Shown here: piece after piece, positions 1-10,567 of the stretch
How the letters are laid out: every line of letters begins with the position of its first letter
How positions within the stretch are numbered: the stretch's first letter is position 1
Assembly (NCBI RefSeq): GCF_000209165.1
Contig: NC_009046.1
Span: forward strand, 372,001-436,000
DNA from: Scheffersomyces stipitis CBS 6054
Taxonomy: Eukaryota > Ascomycota > Pichiomycetes > Serinales > Debaryomycetaceae
DNA: 64,000 bases
Direction: 5' to 3'
Translations under genes and position numbers: made by a program
Notes under the pieces: generated by a model
Told to the model about the DNA's origin: nothing
Database searches by the model: none
Seen by the model: only the letters and a program-made list of their open reading frames with translations

Positions 1-649
1 GTTGATTGTATGCCTCTTTAACTTGATCGTATAGATCCTCTGAGTACTGATTTTGAGAGTACTGATCAGACAATTCGATGTACTTTTTGGGAACAGTCAT
101 ATTTTTCAATTCCAACTCTTCTACAATACTGTATAAGTTAATCGATTCTCTCTTTTGTAATGATGTCAGTTCATCGTCACTGCTTTCGATATCCATATCG
201 ACATCATCGTTCCCCTTCTTTCGATTTGAATCCTTTCTTTCTCGTATACCACCTACACCCAATCCCTTTGGCCGCAACATAGTCTCTATTGGATTAACAA
301 TACCTTCTTCATTAGCTCCGAGACCCTTGCCTACTTGATATCCCATTTTAACCAAGAGTTGTGCACCTATTCCATACTTCTGAAAATTGGAATTCACTGC
401 CGTCGGTGGGTTGAGCCAAGCGGCATTCTTGTTAAATGATTCTGTAGGTGACGCAAACTTTGACTTCAGGTCTCTCTCATTGTTATGTACAACTACATCT
501 TCCTCCATCTCCTCTTCATAATCTGAATATCCATCTCTAACTGCTGCTGCCATCATACTGAAGGGTTTACTACCCACATTATTATTAGTCGTATCATTAT
601 TGGAATTATTATTACTTGCTTTGGTAAATGCGAGTCCCAGAAACGACAT
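1..649 (-). CDS. SPP382: Spliceosome disassembly G-patch protein Spp382/Ntr1 (5' part only)
   Basis: N-terminal 216 codons of a gene that runs off the left edge. In yeast Spp382/Ntr1 recruits and activates the helicase Prp43 to take apart the intron-lariat spliceosome in the nucleus. What is seen: an Asn-rich, acidic N-terminus, then a G-patch at about residues 97-140 with the glycine pattern [14 protein letters not shown] followed by [15 protein letters not shown], which is the TFIP11/Spp382 form of the domain. The start is the ATG at 647-649. The fourth codon is CTG, read as Ser in CTG-clade yeasts. The neighbour ATG17 is also its neighbour in S. cerevisiae (YLR423C/YLR424W, from memory), which supports the call. 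The C-terminal part, where TFIP11-type domains lie, is outside the window. Confidence 0.85.
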   Translation of the reverse strand, partial: MSFLGLAFTKASNNNSNNDTTNNNVGSKPFSMMAAAVRDGYSDYEEEMEEDVVVHNNERDLKSKFASPTESFNKNAAWLNPPTAVNSNFQKYGIGAQLLVKMGYQVGKGLGANEEGIVNPIETMLRPKGLGVGGIRERKDSNRKKGNDDVDMDIESSDDELTSLQKRESINLYSIVEELELKNMTVPKKYIELSDQYSQNQYSEDLYDQVKEAYNQ

Positions 650-765
650 ACAATTTCCTGTCGACGTAAAACTCTTCTAGAAGTAGCTACAGTGCATAAT
701 CTAATTGGTAAATAGTTCAAATGTATACCATATATGATATCTAAATTTGTTGGAAATTCAATCCA

Positions 766-797
766 AATGTCGTATAATGTCGCTGTGGTACGACATT
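766..797. repeat. 9-bp inverted repeat (AATGTCGTA/TACGACATT)
   Basis: Perfect arms at 766-774 and 789-797 with a 14-base spacer, 117 bp upstream of the SPP382 start. It could be a dyad binding site or a chance match. No known site is recognised. Confidence 0.5.
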
Positions 798-1186
798 GAT
801 CCTACATTATATTCCATCAACTTCAAGAATGTTTAACGAAGTTGAAGGCTTAGCCATATGATGTAACTGCGATGGTTGGTCCTACTTGGTATGGGTCTAG
901 ATGTACATTTCCCGACCAAGTTGATCCCATTTTGGGCAGTTGGAATCTCGTGAAAATTTTTCACATTCTCGCCTCGAGAATTTGTCTATATATTTAGCTA
1001 ACAGAATTTCCTAAGGAACCTAGAAGCCTCCTAGGAAGTGAGTCAAATCTGAGCTTTCATAGCAAGCTGTTAATGCAAGGGATTTCAGTAGAAACAACTT
1101 CGACGTAGCCAGCTTAAATATTAAGCCTAAAAGACTTAAGGATTCAATATACAGTATCGAGATCCGAACAAAATTTTATATATTTA

Positions 1187-1194
1187 TCACGTGA
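1187..1194. promoter_or_regulatory. TCACGTGA E-box (Cbf1-type)
   Basis: An 8-bp palindrome with the CACGTG core at 1188-1193, 57 bp past the ATG17 stop. It matches the Cbf1 consensus. A regulatory role is inference only. Confidence 0.35.
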
Positions 1195-1249
1195 CGTATA
1201 GCCAGTGTTAACGACGTTTCCAATCTTTCTCTCTATTGCATCGTATATT

Positions 1250-2734
1250 TTAGTATCTTCTTTCTCGGTTGAGCTCTTCCATTTTGCGTAGCAACTCTAA
1301 TAATTCTTTTTCTTGTGTAATGTGACGTTCAGCATCGGCACCTTCTTTTTGTACATCTTCTAATCCCTCTGTAACCACTTGCGTTATCACTGGTTGGTTA
1401 TACTCTCCAGGCAATCTAAACTCCTTCGGTATGAAATCTCCATATTTTGTCAACCATGCTCTTCTTCTCTCCTTTTCCTCGATTTGCATTTTGTAGAGCT
1501 CATCATTTAGGAAATTTGTAAGCTTTGAAAGAAACTTTCGGGGATAACTGAATTGCTCATGATGAAGTTCTCGTAAGTACTGTGACTTGAATACATTCAA
1601 AAATTGAGTATAGTGGTACACCAATTGATTCACAGTATCAGTGAATTTTTCTATAGGAGTCTGCTCGGGTCCTCCCGGGTCTTCTATTGGCGACTTCATC
1701 AAGATTTCCTCGCATACCGTGAATAAAACCATGATTTCAGGAATGTTCTTCAGCTTAAAACTTCTATAAAAGCTGAGTTGATCCTTCATGGTAGCAATCA
1801 CCACTTCTATGCTTGGGGAATGGGCATTTATGAACTTCTGGGCTCGGGCTTCGTTGTTCACTATGATGTCATAGACAGTGTGAAGTTCTTTCAATACGTC
1901 TGGTAACTCTTGGGCATCATTCTTTAAGATCTCCAAGTTTACCTGTTGAGAACCTCCAGAATATAAAATTTGAACTCCCTGAGTACACTGGTCGTAGTGG
2001 TTAGTAAGCATCTCTAGAATTGAGACGAGTTCGTTTTCAAGAGCTGCATTCTCTTTTAATAGAGTTGCCACCACATTACTTGAATCGAGGGGTGCTATAT
2101 TCGATGTGATTGCCTTTAGCTTGAGCTGCAATGGAGTTATTTCTTCGTATAATTTTACAGTTTTATTGAACTTTTTAGAGCCAATTTCATGAAATGGAGA
2201 TAAGATCACATCCTGGAGTTTATTGTTGAGAAGTTGTCGTATCTTTTCGTGGTTATTCGTGTAAATTTGTATATTTCTTCTCAAGAGGTTGATGGAGTCA
2301 GTAGATATAAAGTCTGCAAGGGTTCTATTTTCAGCTTCGTCTTTCTCAAAGATCTCTTTGCCGTCTTCTCCATTGACTTCTATTAAGAAAGATGGTACAA
2401 TAGTCGCCAGAAGATGTCCTACTATATCATCTAGATTATTCAATGCAGGTTGTAGGAGAGTACTCTGTTGTTTCTCTAAAGTGTTCAATAGTTGGTCTCT
2501 GATAGATCTTCTCAATGACTCCAGAATCTTCGCTAATAGTTCATGCTGTGTCTTGAGCGATTCATATAACACATTGGCTTCTTCTAGTAGATCTGGTAGG
2601 TGTGAAGTGAGCTGATAACTAGTGGCATGCAACAGAGTCTGAGCATTGGTACACAAAGTTTGCGCTTTCTCAAGGGTCGATTGCGCCTGTTTCGCCCACG
2701 CAGTCACCGTGGCTCTATCTACGGTTGCGTGCAT
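1250..2734 (-). CDS. ATG17: Autophagy scaffold protein Atg17
   Basis: Atg17 is the crescent-shaped, mostly helical scaffold that with Atg29-Atg31 recruits Atg1-Atg13 and other factors to the pre-autophagosomal site on starvation. The product is 494 aa, almost entirely predicted helix and coiled coil with no membrane segment. The Atg17-typical opening [19 protein letters not shown] and the C-terminal block [21 protein letters not shown] are visible. The frame is open to 2776 but the extension opens with TTG; the first ATG is at 2732-2734 and is used here. It is longer than the roughly 417 aa of S. cerevisiae. It shares a 455-bp divergent promoter with CDC73 and lies next to SPP382 as in S. cerevisiae. 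Confidence 0.85.
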   Translation of the reverse strand: MHATVDRATVTAWAKQAQSTLEKAQTLCTNAQTLLHATSYQLTSHLPDLLEEANVLYESLKTQHELLAKILESLRRSIRDQLLNTLEKQQSTLLQPALNNLDDIVGHLLATIVPSFLIEVNGEDGKEIFEKDEAENRTLADFISTDSINLLRRNIQIYTNNHEKIRQLLNNKLQDVILSPFHEIGSKKFNKTVKLYEEITPLQLKLKAITSNIAPLDSSNVVATLLKENAALENELVSILEMLTNHYDQCTQGVQILYSGGSQQVNLEILKNDAQELPDVLKELHTVYDIIVNNEARAQKFINAHSPSIEVVIATMKDQLSFYRSFKLKNIPEIMVLFTVCEEILMKSPIEDPGGPEQTPIEKFTDTVNQLVYHYTQFLNVFKSQYLRELHHEQFSYPRKFLSKLTNFLNDELYKMQIEEKERRRAWLTKYGDFIPKEFRLPGEYNQPVITQVVTEGLEDVQKEGADAERHITQEKELLELLRKMEELNRERRY

Positions 2735-3189
2735 ATCATCATCTATGTGTAGATTGAAGCAATGGATAGTGAACAAAAGTAGGATATGATAAAGACAAGT
2801 AGATTACGTTATCTGAAGATAGGCTTTGTGTCAGGTGACCCAGTGCGATTGAAACCAGATATATGCAGTCCTGAAGCTAGATATGTATATATAACTATTT
2901 CCCTTGGATACACTATTGTCACTTCAAATATAAAGAGAAGTTGAAAAGTAAGTCAAATAGGTTATAGATAGCCTTTCTCTAGAACTTTCGAATCTCTACG
3001 ATTCATCGTAGTTAAAGATTTAGCAATGGTAATCATTTTTATGATCCTGTATAATTCGAAGCTCATGTCACGTGCGGTATCTAGAACTAAATTTCAACCT
3101 TGAAAAATCGAGTTCAACAACCTTACAGCAAGACAATAGATAGTGTATCCGTCAGTTCCGTTCGTTATAAGCATCCTTCAGGTCTCAAC
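2735..3189. promoter_or_regulatory. Divergent promoter ATG17 / CDC73
   Basis: 455 bp between two divergent starts. A CACGTG core is at 3069-3074, 116 bp before the CDC73 ATG. I see no other clear site. Confidence 0.5.
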
Positions 3190-4329
3190 ATGAGTTCTGT
3201 AGTTTCTGCCAGTATATTGCATCGTGCTACAACGCATAAGGAGCCAATCAAGTTTTTCAAGATAGAGGGATCTGATTCTCAATCTACTGAATCCATCAAA
3301 GATGCTACTCATGTCCAATTTGGTAATAACGAAGAAAACATCTACGACTTGAATTCCATCACCAACTTTTACAATGAAGACAAGCCACAAAACTTGCGTG
3401 CTGTCATATTCTGTTGGCTACACGACAAATCGTCCATTGTCGACTATAAGAACGAATGTTCTGAACTAGGTATAGCTGACTTCAAGTTCTTGGTCAAAAC
3501 CGAGTTGACCACCTGGTTGAACGGAAATTCGGATTCATGTACATTTGTCAAAGACGAGAAGGTCGGCGAAGTTGCTGTGGATAGTAGTTCCAAGAGCAAA
3601 TTGATTACGCCATCTACAGCCACCGACGCTACTACAACTGATAAGAAGCACAAGTTAGAAGATCCTCAGATAGAAAGAATCTCCCAATTTGAGAGAGATT
3701 CTATAGACCATAATGCCGCATTGAGAGGTTCTAAAAACGTTGAGTTTGGTCAACTAGTTTCTGATGCAAAGAGGTTGATACAACAATTGAAGCGCTCCAA
3801 ACCAAACGGTGCCGCTGCTTCTAGAGATCTGGGACCGAAGAAAAAGCCCCTCATCATTGTATCTCCTGCCTCCACTGCATTATTGTCTTTGTCTAACGTT
3901 AAGCAATTCCTTGAAGAAGGTAAATTCACAGAGCCAAACCCTACAAACAGACCATCGGGTGGTTTGGTGACTATAAATCACCCATCAGAAAGATTGATTC
4001 CTGTCGCCCACCAGATCATGGTCGTCGACAACGTAGATATGTTTACCAAACCCGAGTACTGGGACAACGTAGTTGCAATTTTCACAACCGGACAATCATG
4101 GCAGTTTGCCAAATACAAATACTCACAGCCAGAGACGTTGTTCCAAAGGTACGCTGGTTTCTTCTTGAGTTACCTGGGAGACCCTACACCTCCACAGATT
4201 AAAGACTGGAACGTCTCTGAAATAAAAGTAGACAGAGGCGATAAAAGATTCAGAGATAAGATGATAGTGAAGGATTTCTGGGCTGAAATCGAAAAGATCC
4301 TCTTAGCCAAGGGCTACGGAAAGCAATAG
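3190..4329 (+). CDS. CDC73: Paf1 complex subunit Cdc73
   Basis: Cdc73 (parafibromin) is a subunit of the Paf1 complex, which travels with RNA polymerase II and supports elongation, histone H2B ubiquitylation and H3 methylation. The product is 379 aa, against about 393 in S. cerevisiae. Seen: the N-terminal family block with RAVIFCWLHD and FKFLVKTELTTWL, a Lys/Ser/Thr-rich linker near residues 140-170, and the C-terminal Ras-like Cdc73 domain with HQIMVVDN, FTTGQSWQFAKYKY and FFLSYLGD. The frame is open upstream to 3100, but that end begins with TTG; the first ATG (3190) gives a plausible N-terminus. It is divergent from ATG17 and convergent with MST1 at 121 bp. Confidence 0.93.
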   Translation: MSSVVSASILHRATTHKEPIKFFKIEGSDSQSTESIKDATHVQFGNNEENIYDLNSITNFYNEDKPQNLRAVIFCWLHDKSSIVDYKNECSELGIADFKFLVKTELTTWLNGNSDSCTFVKDEKVGEVAVDSSSKSKLITPSTATDATTTDKKHKLEDPQIERISQFERDSIDHNAALRGSKNVEFGQLVSDAKRLIQQLKRSKPNGAAASRDLGPKKKPLIIVSPASTALLSLSNVKQFLEEGKFTEPNPTNRPSGGLVTINHPSERLIPVAHQIMVVDNVDMFTKPEYWDNVVAIFTTGQSWQFAKYKYSQPETLFQRYAGFFLSYLGDPTPPQIKDWNVSEIKVDRGDKRFRDKMIVKDFWAEIEKILLAKGYGKQ

Positions 4330-4450
4330 ATGTACAAATATAAACAGTATTTCTGTCGCTCAGTTTTCGCAACTTGTAATAATATGCTTCTATAATAAGA
4401 TATGCAAATGTAGTATGTACAAAGTGAATAGAACTGTTCTACAGGAAGTT

Positions 4451-5875
4451 CTACTGGAAAGACTTTTCCAATTCCACGAATTTTTCGTATATCTCTTCGG
4501 GCTTGAGGTTCACAATCTGTCTGCTGTCTCTCGTTCTAATGGCTACCGTTCCGTTTTTAATGTCCTTATCGCCAATCATAATTATATAGGAGTAGCCTTT
4601 TTGAACAGCATCCTTGATTCTGGAGCCTACAGTCTCAGCTCTCCTGTCTACATCAACATAGAAATTGTAACCTGTAATAGGCGAGATGTCATTGACGGAG
4701 TTGATGATGTCGCCAGATAGCATCTTATGCAACTTTTCCGCTGCTTCAACATGGCTAGCATTTACAGGTACAATCACTGCTTGTCTTGGATTAATCCAAA
4801 ATGGCCACTTTCCTTGATAATGATCTAAAAGAATAGCAAAGAATCTTTCCAAAGATCCAAAAACAGCTCTGTGTACCATGATTGGTTGGTTATCACGAGT
4901 CCCATCCTCAGCCACATATTTGAGGTCAAATCTGGCAGGAAGTTGGAAATCTAATTGGATAGTACCAACTTGATGCTTCTTGTTGAAAGCATCAGTTAAC
5001 AAAACATCAATTTTTGGTCCATAGAAGGCTCCACCCCCTTCGTTAATCTGCCAGTTTCCTTGGCCAGCAGCGGTATCCAACACATTCTTAAGCTGTTCCT
5101 CTGCCATGTTCCAAGTTTCTATATCACCCATGAACTTTTCCTCTGGCCTTGTAGATAAGAAGTATTCGATGTCCTTTTCACCTATTCCGAAAACTTTGTA
5201 TGTACCCTTGATCAAATTAATGGTGTTGTGGATCTCTTGGTTGATTTGTCCCATCTCACAAAAGATATGACCATCGTCTTGGTGGAAACGGCGAACTCTT
5301 GTAAGTCCTGAAAGAGCTCCGCTGGCTTCATTTCTGTGTAATGACGAAAAGTCAGACAACCTGATAGGCAATTCGTTGTAGGACCTGTCAAACTTGCTGA
5401 ATATAAGACAATGGCCAGGACAGTTCATTGGTTTAAGTCCATATTCGTGTAACCCTTCGCTCTTGTCGTGGGAATACTGTTCATTATGGATGTCGTGTTC
5501 TTTAGAAACGTCATTTCCAACTACTTTGAACATGTCGTCTTTGTAGTTCTGCCAATGTCCCGAAGTTTCCCATAGTTTAGACTTGTAGATTAAAGGTGTG
5601 ATGACCTCCTGGAACCCATACTTCGTTTGCTGGTTTTTCATGAATTGAACCAACTTGTTGAATATTCTAGTTCCATGAGGCAAGAAAAATATAGAACCTG
5701 GAGTAAGAGGGTCTGTTGTGTAGAGAAGCTGTTTATTGGAAATCGTTTGGTTGTTCTGGGTAGACGATTCTGCTTCTTGATGGCTAGTTGAATAGTAGCG
5801 AACTTGATGAGTCCATCGCACAAGCAGAGGTATTGTTTTTACTGCATTGCAAGTTTGCAGAAGCAGTAATCTCAT
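4451..5875 (-). CDS. MST1: Mitochondrial threonyl-tRNA synthetase
   Basis: Charges mitochondrial tRNA-Thr. At 474 aa it is close to the 462 aa of S. cerevisiae Mst1 and, like it, lacks the N-terminal TGS/editing domains of the cytosolic enzyme. The class II core is complete: motif 1 region FLPHGTRIFNKLVQFM, zinc-site Cys in KPMNCPGHC, motif 2 with HRNEASGALSGLTRVRRF, zinc-site His in HQDDGHIF, and motif 3 with the third zinc His in MVHRAVFGSLERFF. The C-terminus is the anticodon-binding HGTP domain (AVIVPVN onward). The first 30 residues are Arg/Leu-rich without acids and look like a mitochondrial presequence. The start is the ATG at 5873-5875. Confidence 0.95.
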   Translation of the reverse strand: MRLLLLQTCNAVKTIPLLVRWTHQVRYYSTSHQEAESSTQNNQTISNKQLLYTTDPLTPGSIFFLPHGTRIFNKLVQFMKNQQTKYGFQEVITPLIYKSKLWETSGHWQNYKDDMFKVVGNDVSKEHDIHNEQYSHDKSEGLHEYGLKPMNCPGHCLIFSKFDRSYNELPIRLSDFSSLHRNEASGALSGLTRVRRFHQDDGHIFCEMGQINQEIHNTINLIKGTYKVFGIGEKDIEYFLSTRPEEKFMGDIETWNMAEEQLKNVLDTAAGQGNWQINEGGGAFYGPKIDVLLTDAFNKKHQVGTIQLDFQLPARFDLKYVAEDGTRDNQPIMVHRAVFGSLERFFAILLDHYQGKWPFWINPRQAVIVPVNASHVEAAEKLHKMLSGDIINSVNDISPITGYNFYVDVDRRAETVGSRIKDAVQKGYSYIIMIGDKDIKNGTVAIRTRDSRQIVNLKPEEIYEKFVELEKSFQ

Positions 5876-6193
5876 TGGACAAATAGTTATAGCCTAGTCT
5901 ATAATGTTAAGAATGGGTGGATCTGAAAAATATAATTTAAGGCTGGATGAAAAATCTTAGTAGTGCGACTGAAATAGAGCAGTACAACTAGATCTTGGAT
6001 TTGTTCATGATACAATAAATGAAGAAAGATAAAGCTATAAGTGCAAGCAGTATAGAAATTAAGCTATCTATTCTAATTTCGATTTTCTACGCTGTCATTT
6101 TCCTCTTGTCATGTTATTCGTAAATAGTAAAGTTCTTCAACTTGTGAAAGTGAACCTACAATAATACTTGCTATTATATTATGGATTTGCCCA
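5876..6193. promoter_or_regulatory. MST1 upstream region
   Basis: 318 bp between the MST1 start and the IES4 stop, AT-rich, with no gene and no site I can name. Confidence 0.5.
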
Positions 6194-6694
6194 TTATGCC
6201 TCCAGTCTTACGTCCGGAGTTGCTGATGCACTAATCGGTACACTTTCCATCTCTTCTTTGACACTATTTATTGGGTGACTACCCTTTTCCTGTTCGTGTC
6301 TCCATGATATGTATTCAACTTTGAAGCCTGAGAATGTCTTGAACTCTCTAGGTTTCTTGATCCATTTCCTACATGGCTTGCCAGACTTGTCCAATGAGTA
6401 TGAGTTGTTGATACTATTCACTACCAATCCTGAAGTTGACGACTCTTTCATTCCGGAATTGATCTTAGGATTGCCTGAAGAGGAGGCATTATTGGCAGAA
6501 GTGCCGTTTTCGGGAGCTGGTGACGATACTTTGGATCCAGCAGCAGATGCGATACTACTGGAAGCAGCTTTTCTTTCTTCAGCAGCAATCTTCTTAAGTC
6601 GAGATTTGGATATTGGCGGGAGAAACTCTGGAAGTGTCTTGAGGAACTTCTGTGACATGTTTATCTTGACCCAATACCGTTTTGGAGGAGCCAT
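6194..6694 (-). CDS. IES4: INO80 chromatin-remodelling complex subunit Ies4
   Basis: Small subunit of the INO80 remodeller in the nucleus. The product is 166 aa. Recognised from the N-terminal block VKINMSQKFLKTLPEF and the C-terminal block KPCRKWIKKPREFKTFSGFKV, which is the signature of the fungal Ies4 family. The two are joined by a low-complexity Ala/Ser/Asn linker at about residues 40-95. Conserved Lys/Arg patches are consistent with a DNA- or nucleosome-facing part. The start is the ATG at 6692-6694. The call is by pattern memory; the family is short and poorly conserved, so a different INO80-type subunit is the main alternative. Confidence 0.75.
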   Translation of the reverse strand: MAPPKRYWVKINMSQKFLKTLPEFLPPISKSRLKKIAAEERKAASSSIASAAGSKVSSPAPENGTSANNASSSGNPKINSGMKESSTSGLVVNSINNSYSLDKSGKPCRKWIKKPREFKTFSGFKVEYISWRHEQEKGSHPINSVKEEMESVPISASATPDVRLEA

Positions 6695-7119
6695 TATGAA
6701 ATGATGAATAGTTATGTAGCTGTAATGAAAGAGATTTAGATAATGAAGGGAACAGAAGATATTTTCCAGATATTTGTGGGATATATTAACAACGTTTACT
6801 ATGATAGACCAATATATAGTGATATATCTATAAGATTTTAAGAACAGACAGAAAATAGTTAGAATAGTGAACTCTTCGTTGGTTGTTGTGCAGGTAAAAT
6901 TACCTCAAATATATCGTAGCCTCAATTCTAAAGTCATTGTGGAGTTACTTTAGTCCCAAGCAAAGGATAGCGACTAGAATATATAGCCCGCCCTAATTGC
7001 AAAACAACATTGTCTGCAAGTTGTGATAAGTGGGACTTTGCTACAATCTTGTAACAATTTTATTGGCATAGCTGTTTTTACAATTTTTCACAACCACCTG
7101 AACTTGCAATATCAAATCA
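6695..7119. promoter_or_regulatory. Divergent promoter IES4 / DUF202 gene
   Basis: 425 bp between two divergent starts. AT-rich, with no clear named element. Confidence 0.5.
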
Positions 7120-7494
7120 ATGGAACAGCCTCCACAAAGAGAACGTTTACCTTCTCGGCTTGATATCCTTTCCAATGGTCATAAGCTTGATGTGCGTGCC
7201 CACCAAAGGACCTACGAAGGAGCTTACACCCGCTCTGCAATTGGGTGTTTGTCATTTTCCATTCTCATTATAAAGCTTTTCTCTAAGGAATTCTTGCCAA
7301 TAGGAACTATATACACAGTTTATGGTTCTCTTCTTTACTTCATTGGAGTCTACAAAGCTTCTTCGGTCGATACATACTATAATCCTGACAAGGACATGGT
7401 TATGTTCAAGACCAGTGGAGACTCTGTACTTCTATTATCGGTAATTAGTCTAGTAAGTTATGTTGCCTTGCTAGTGCTAATCTTACGGATGTGA
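7120..7494 (+). CDS. DUF202-family small membrane protein
   Basis: 124 aa with three hydrophobic segments at about residues 39-53, 62-81 and 101-121, and a polar N-terminus rich in Arg. The segment with YEGAYTRSAIGCLSFSI followed by the second helix (YGSLLYFIGVYKAS) resembles the DUF202/YidH family of small membrane proteins found in bacteria and fungi. The biochemical role of the family is not established, so none is given. The start is the ATG at 7120. It is convergent with MDM31 at 130 bp. Confidence 0.65.
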   Translation: MEQPPQRERLPSRLDILSNGHKLDVRAHQRTYEGAYTRSAIGCLSFSILIIKLFSKEFLPIGTIYTVYGSLLYFIGVYKASSVDTYYNPDKDMVMFKTSGDSVLLLSVISLVSYVALLVLILRM

Positions 7495-7624
7495 TAAATT
7501 ATGAATAATATTTCCCACCTTCTTATATATTGTGTTGCCACTGGTGGCCGCTGTGAACCTGGGTGGTTCACATTTTAGTTCTTTTAGCTATATATTATTT
7601 ACAGTAGTTTTTATTTCGTGTCAT

Positions 7625-9436
7625 TCATGTAAGTGCTCCCAAGCCAAAGACGATGACTTGGAATATGAGCTGGATAGACCAAAAACCAACCTTCTTCATT
7701 CTCACATATCTGGCCTCTTCATCTGCGACATAATCAACAAAGTTGTCATACACCTCTTCCGAAATATCATCCATCAATAACGAGTCATAGATGGTCCACG
7801 ATCCACTGAAATCTTCGATGTTCTTGACAATGCGATTATGGATCTTGATAAACGTATTCTTGGAGTTGATGTATGCCACAATAGGTCTGATCAAGGCATA
7901 GTTGATATACGTGAGCTCAGGAGTCTGGAATGGAACACTTGCCCTTACGTTATGCAAGCGAATAGTCAAGTCTAGCACGAAATATTTCAGAATGTCATTA
8001 ATGTCGTTCCTGGTCAACCTCATGTGCTGATCAGGATGTTTTGGAGGTTTGGTTACTTCTGGATTCTTATATCTGTTTGCCTCCTTTTTGATGGACTCAG
8101 CAATGACAGAAACAAGTTCAGTCATGTTCAAGTCTTCATTCTCTTGAGGAACCATCACATCTCCTATCATATCCACTCTTCCACTTGATATCCAGCCAAA
8201 AGGACCCTCCAAGCCTGTGTTTAGATGGTCGATATTCAAGTTATCTACTCTCATTCTCGTCACCCTCTTCCAGCTTTGTGGAGTCGTCTCGCCATCTTCA
8301 CTAAAGTCATTAAGTCTTTGCTTCTTATGTATCGTGAATAGGGAATTGTCATATGCTCCACTCATAATATTGGCATTCAAGAAATCGTAGAATAACCAAT
8401 GCTTTCTCAAGCGCGATAATTCACAGTTGTAGATGGCTACTTCAAATGGTCGGAATCCATTGGGTTGCATCAACGTGAATAAAACGTCTTCCATTTTGAA
8501 GTCTTCAAACTCAAAATCTCCTGGTTGATACTTGTTCAAGTAGTTGGTGGCATCATCATCAGGATCCCAATGCACATGAGTTCTATCAACTACACCCCTA
8601 ACCCCTTTCATTTCCATGTTGTCTACAATTCCTGTGCCATTAACCCATTTGCTGAACGATAACGAGATGTTCACTTCTTCTATTGTAAGGTCAAACTGGG
8701 TATAGTTTCCATCATCGTATTCCTCCTCTTCGTATTTTGATATACTAGCAGCATATGCTTCTGCTTGTGATCCTTTACTGAATCTGTTTGATAATCGTGG
8801 GCGTTTACTAACGAAGCATTTTCTGAAACTGATCTTTCCATCTGACCATCCAGGAACAACTGCGTTTTCGAAAGTTACAGCCAAATTGGAATTCCTGGTA
8901 ATAAAATCTCCAAGCTTACGAGCTACAAACTCTTGAGCGAGAACAGTATTGGCTGTGAAAATTATGATGGAGAAGAATGTCGTGGTAGCAAGAAAGAACA
9001 TAAGCACATTACCCATCACCAACCACGAAAAGATGGCAGAATAGTCGTCGGTGTTGAAGGGCCGGTTGGATTTCTTGAGTAACCATCTGAATCTGATCTT
9101 GAAACGAGAAAAAATATTGTTAGCTCTAGCAAGCAATTGTTCCTTCGTTACTCTGTTCAAATTGGCTAGCTCCTCTTGCAAGTTATGAGGCTGTTGGCTG
9201 GAATCTTTTTGGCCATCAGATGGCTTCTTCAACGAATTGGATTTTTCGCTTCTTATACCATTGTCTTTGGAAGTATAGTTCCGTATGGAGTATATATGTA
9301 CAGGGTTGAATCTTCTGGGTATGATGGTGGCTGAAGGGTAAAACAATTTTAGGGGCTTCACTATAGAAGTTCTTGCAACGAGCGGCGGACCTAGCCGTTT
9401 AGAAATGTTCGGGCCGAATAGTCGGAACAGAATCAT
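7625..9436 (-). CDS. MDM31: Mitochondrial inner-membrane distribution protein Mdm31
   Basis: Mdm31 and its paralogue Mdm32 sit in the mitochondrial inner membrane and are needed for mitochondrial shape, nucleoid stability and lipid homeostasis. The product is 603 aa (S. cerevisiae Mdm31 is about 579). Seen: a basic presequence-like N-terminus; RFRWLLKKSNRPFNTDDYSA leading into a membrane segment near residues 133-165; the family core GVVDRTHVHWDPDDD, EDVLFTLMQPNGFRPF and KHWLFYDFLNANIMSGAYD; and a final hydrophobic segment at the C-terminus. These core phrases fit Mdm31 better than Mdm32. The start is the ATG at 9434-9436. Confidence 0.85.
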   Translation of the reverse strand: MILFRLFGPNISKRLGPPLVARTSIVKPLKLFYPSATIIPRRFNPVHIYSIRNYTSKDNGIRSEKSNSLKKPSDGQKDSSQQPHNLQEELANLNRVTKEQLLARANNIFSRFKIRFRWLLKKSNRPFNTDDYSAIFSWLVMGNVLMFFLATTTFFSIIIFTANTVLAQEFVARKLGDFITRNSNLAVTFENAVVPGWSDGKISFRKCFVSKRPRLSNRFSKGSQAEAYAASISKYEEEEYDDGNYTQFDLTIEEVNISLSFSKWVNGTGIVDNMEMKGVRGVVDRTHVHWDPDDDATNYLNKYQPGDFEFEDFKMEDVLFTLMQPNGFRPFEVAIYNCELSRLRKHWLFYDFLNANIMSGAYDNSLFTIHKKQRLNDFSEDGETTPQSWKRVTRMRVDNLNIDHLNTGLEGPFGWISSGRVDMIGDVMVPQENEDLNMTELVSVIAESIKKEANRYKNPEVTKPPKHPDQHMRLTRNDINDILKYFVLDLTIRLHNVRASVPFQTPELTYINYALIRPIVAYINSKNTFIKIHNRIVKNIEDFSGSWTIYDSLLMDDISEEVYDNFVDYVADEEARYVRMKKVGFWSIQLIFQVIVFGLGALT

Positions 9437-10567
9437 TTCAATATGTGAAAAGGTTCAAACAAATGAGTCCTTACGATTGAAAATTCGGTAATTGATTTTG
9501 CTGTGTCTAATTTGTGGGGATCAAATATAGTAAATGTGAATTTGTAGATGGGCTGGAAGATTTACTATAGGTCCTGAAAACTGCATATGGTGAAGATCCA
9601 GAGAAATAGTTCACTAATATTGAACAAGCTGAAGGAAATGGGTCCAAATATGTCCCAAAGTTGATCAAGTATGGAATTGTCGTCAATCAGTCAATTGCTG
9701 AAATTTATTGAACCCATGGCTCATAAAGGGGGTTGTATGGTAGAGCATTAAATGAGAATTGAATTGCATTGTAAACGAAAAATCTCAACTCTGATCTCAA
9801 AGAAGCAAAAGAAGGACCCTACGCAAAGACTTCTTCGGAGTACTTCAAATAACTGCATGGTGGTATAGTTAAGAATTCTGAAAATTCACTAGATGCTAGT
9901 TCGAAATAGACATGTAAAAATCGTTGAAATGACTCATTTTGAGTCGTTGCTGCCATGATATGTTCATGAAAAATGCATCAAATTCATCATACTCGTTCAA
10001 ATTCTTGTGTAATGATGAATACTTATCAATTCCGTTGAACCAGATTGTGGGTTTATCCTACTGGCAAACTGTTGCACAATTGTTAGTCTTTGCAATTATG
10101 GAAGAATGCCCATTTCGCAATCATCGAGTAACAGCAAGCTTCTTTTTGAACTATTTTTTACTAATCAACGCTTAATGAACATCTTTTGCAACTACATTAA
10201 TTTCTAATCAACACTTGTCAATGCTTTTCTTTAGAAGTAAACAGGTTATCTGAAGCAATTAATTCCACCCAATCCGATTACAGTGTTTTCTTTTTCGATA
10301 AGGCGGTTTAGAAACGGCTTCGGAGTTTCGCTCCTTAGTACTGTACTTGTTGATTAGTTATCTGGGACTGCACCATCCCCACCACACATAGTTACTATTA
10401 GTCACTATCATGACAGATTCGTAAATTGCAGTGAAATCGTGCACAATGACTACTTCAACATCAAAAATATAGGTCAATCGAATTTAAGTGGAATGATATA
10501 TAATCTTAGAAAGTTAACGTTCAACTTTTTGTTTCTACAATATCCACAGCAAACTGACCGGTAGGCA
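9437..10567. other. Divergent intergenic region MDM31 / aminotransferase
   Basis: 1.1 kb between two divergent genes. The only open frame of note (9939-10175) begins with TTG and has no family resemblance. I see no RNA gene or long repeat. Confidence 0.6.

Larger units (their letters stand above)
650..1249. other. Intergenic, SPP382 upstream region
   Basis: Upstream region of SPP382 and 3' flank of ATG17. It has no open frame that resembles a gene. It holds a 9-bp inverted repeat and a TCACGTGA palindrome, listed separately. Confidence 0.7.
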
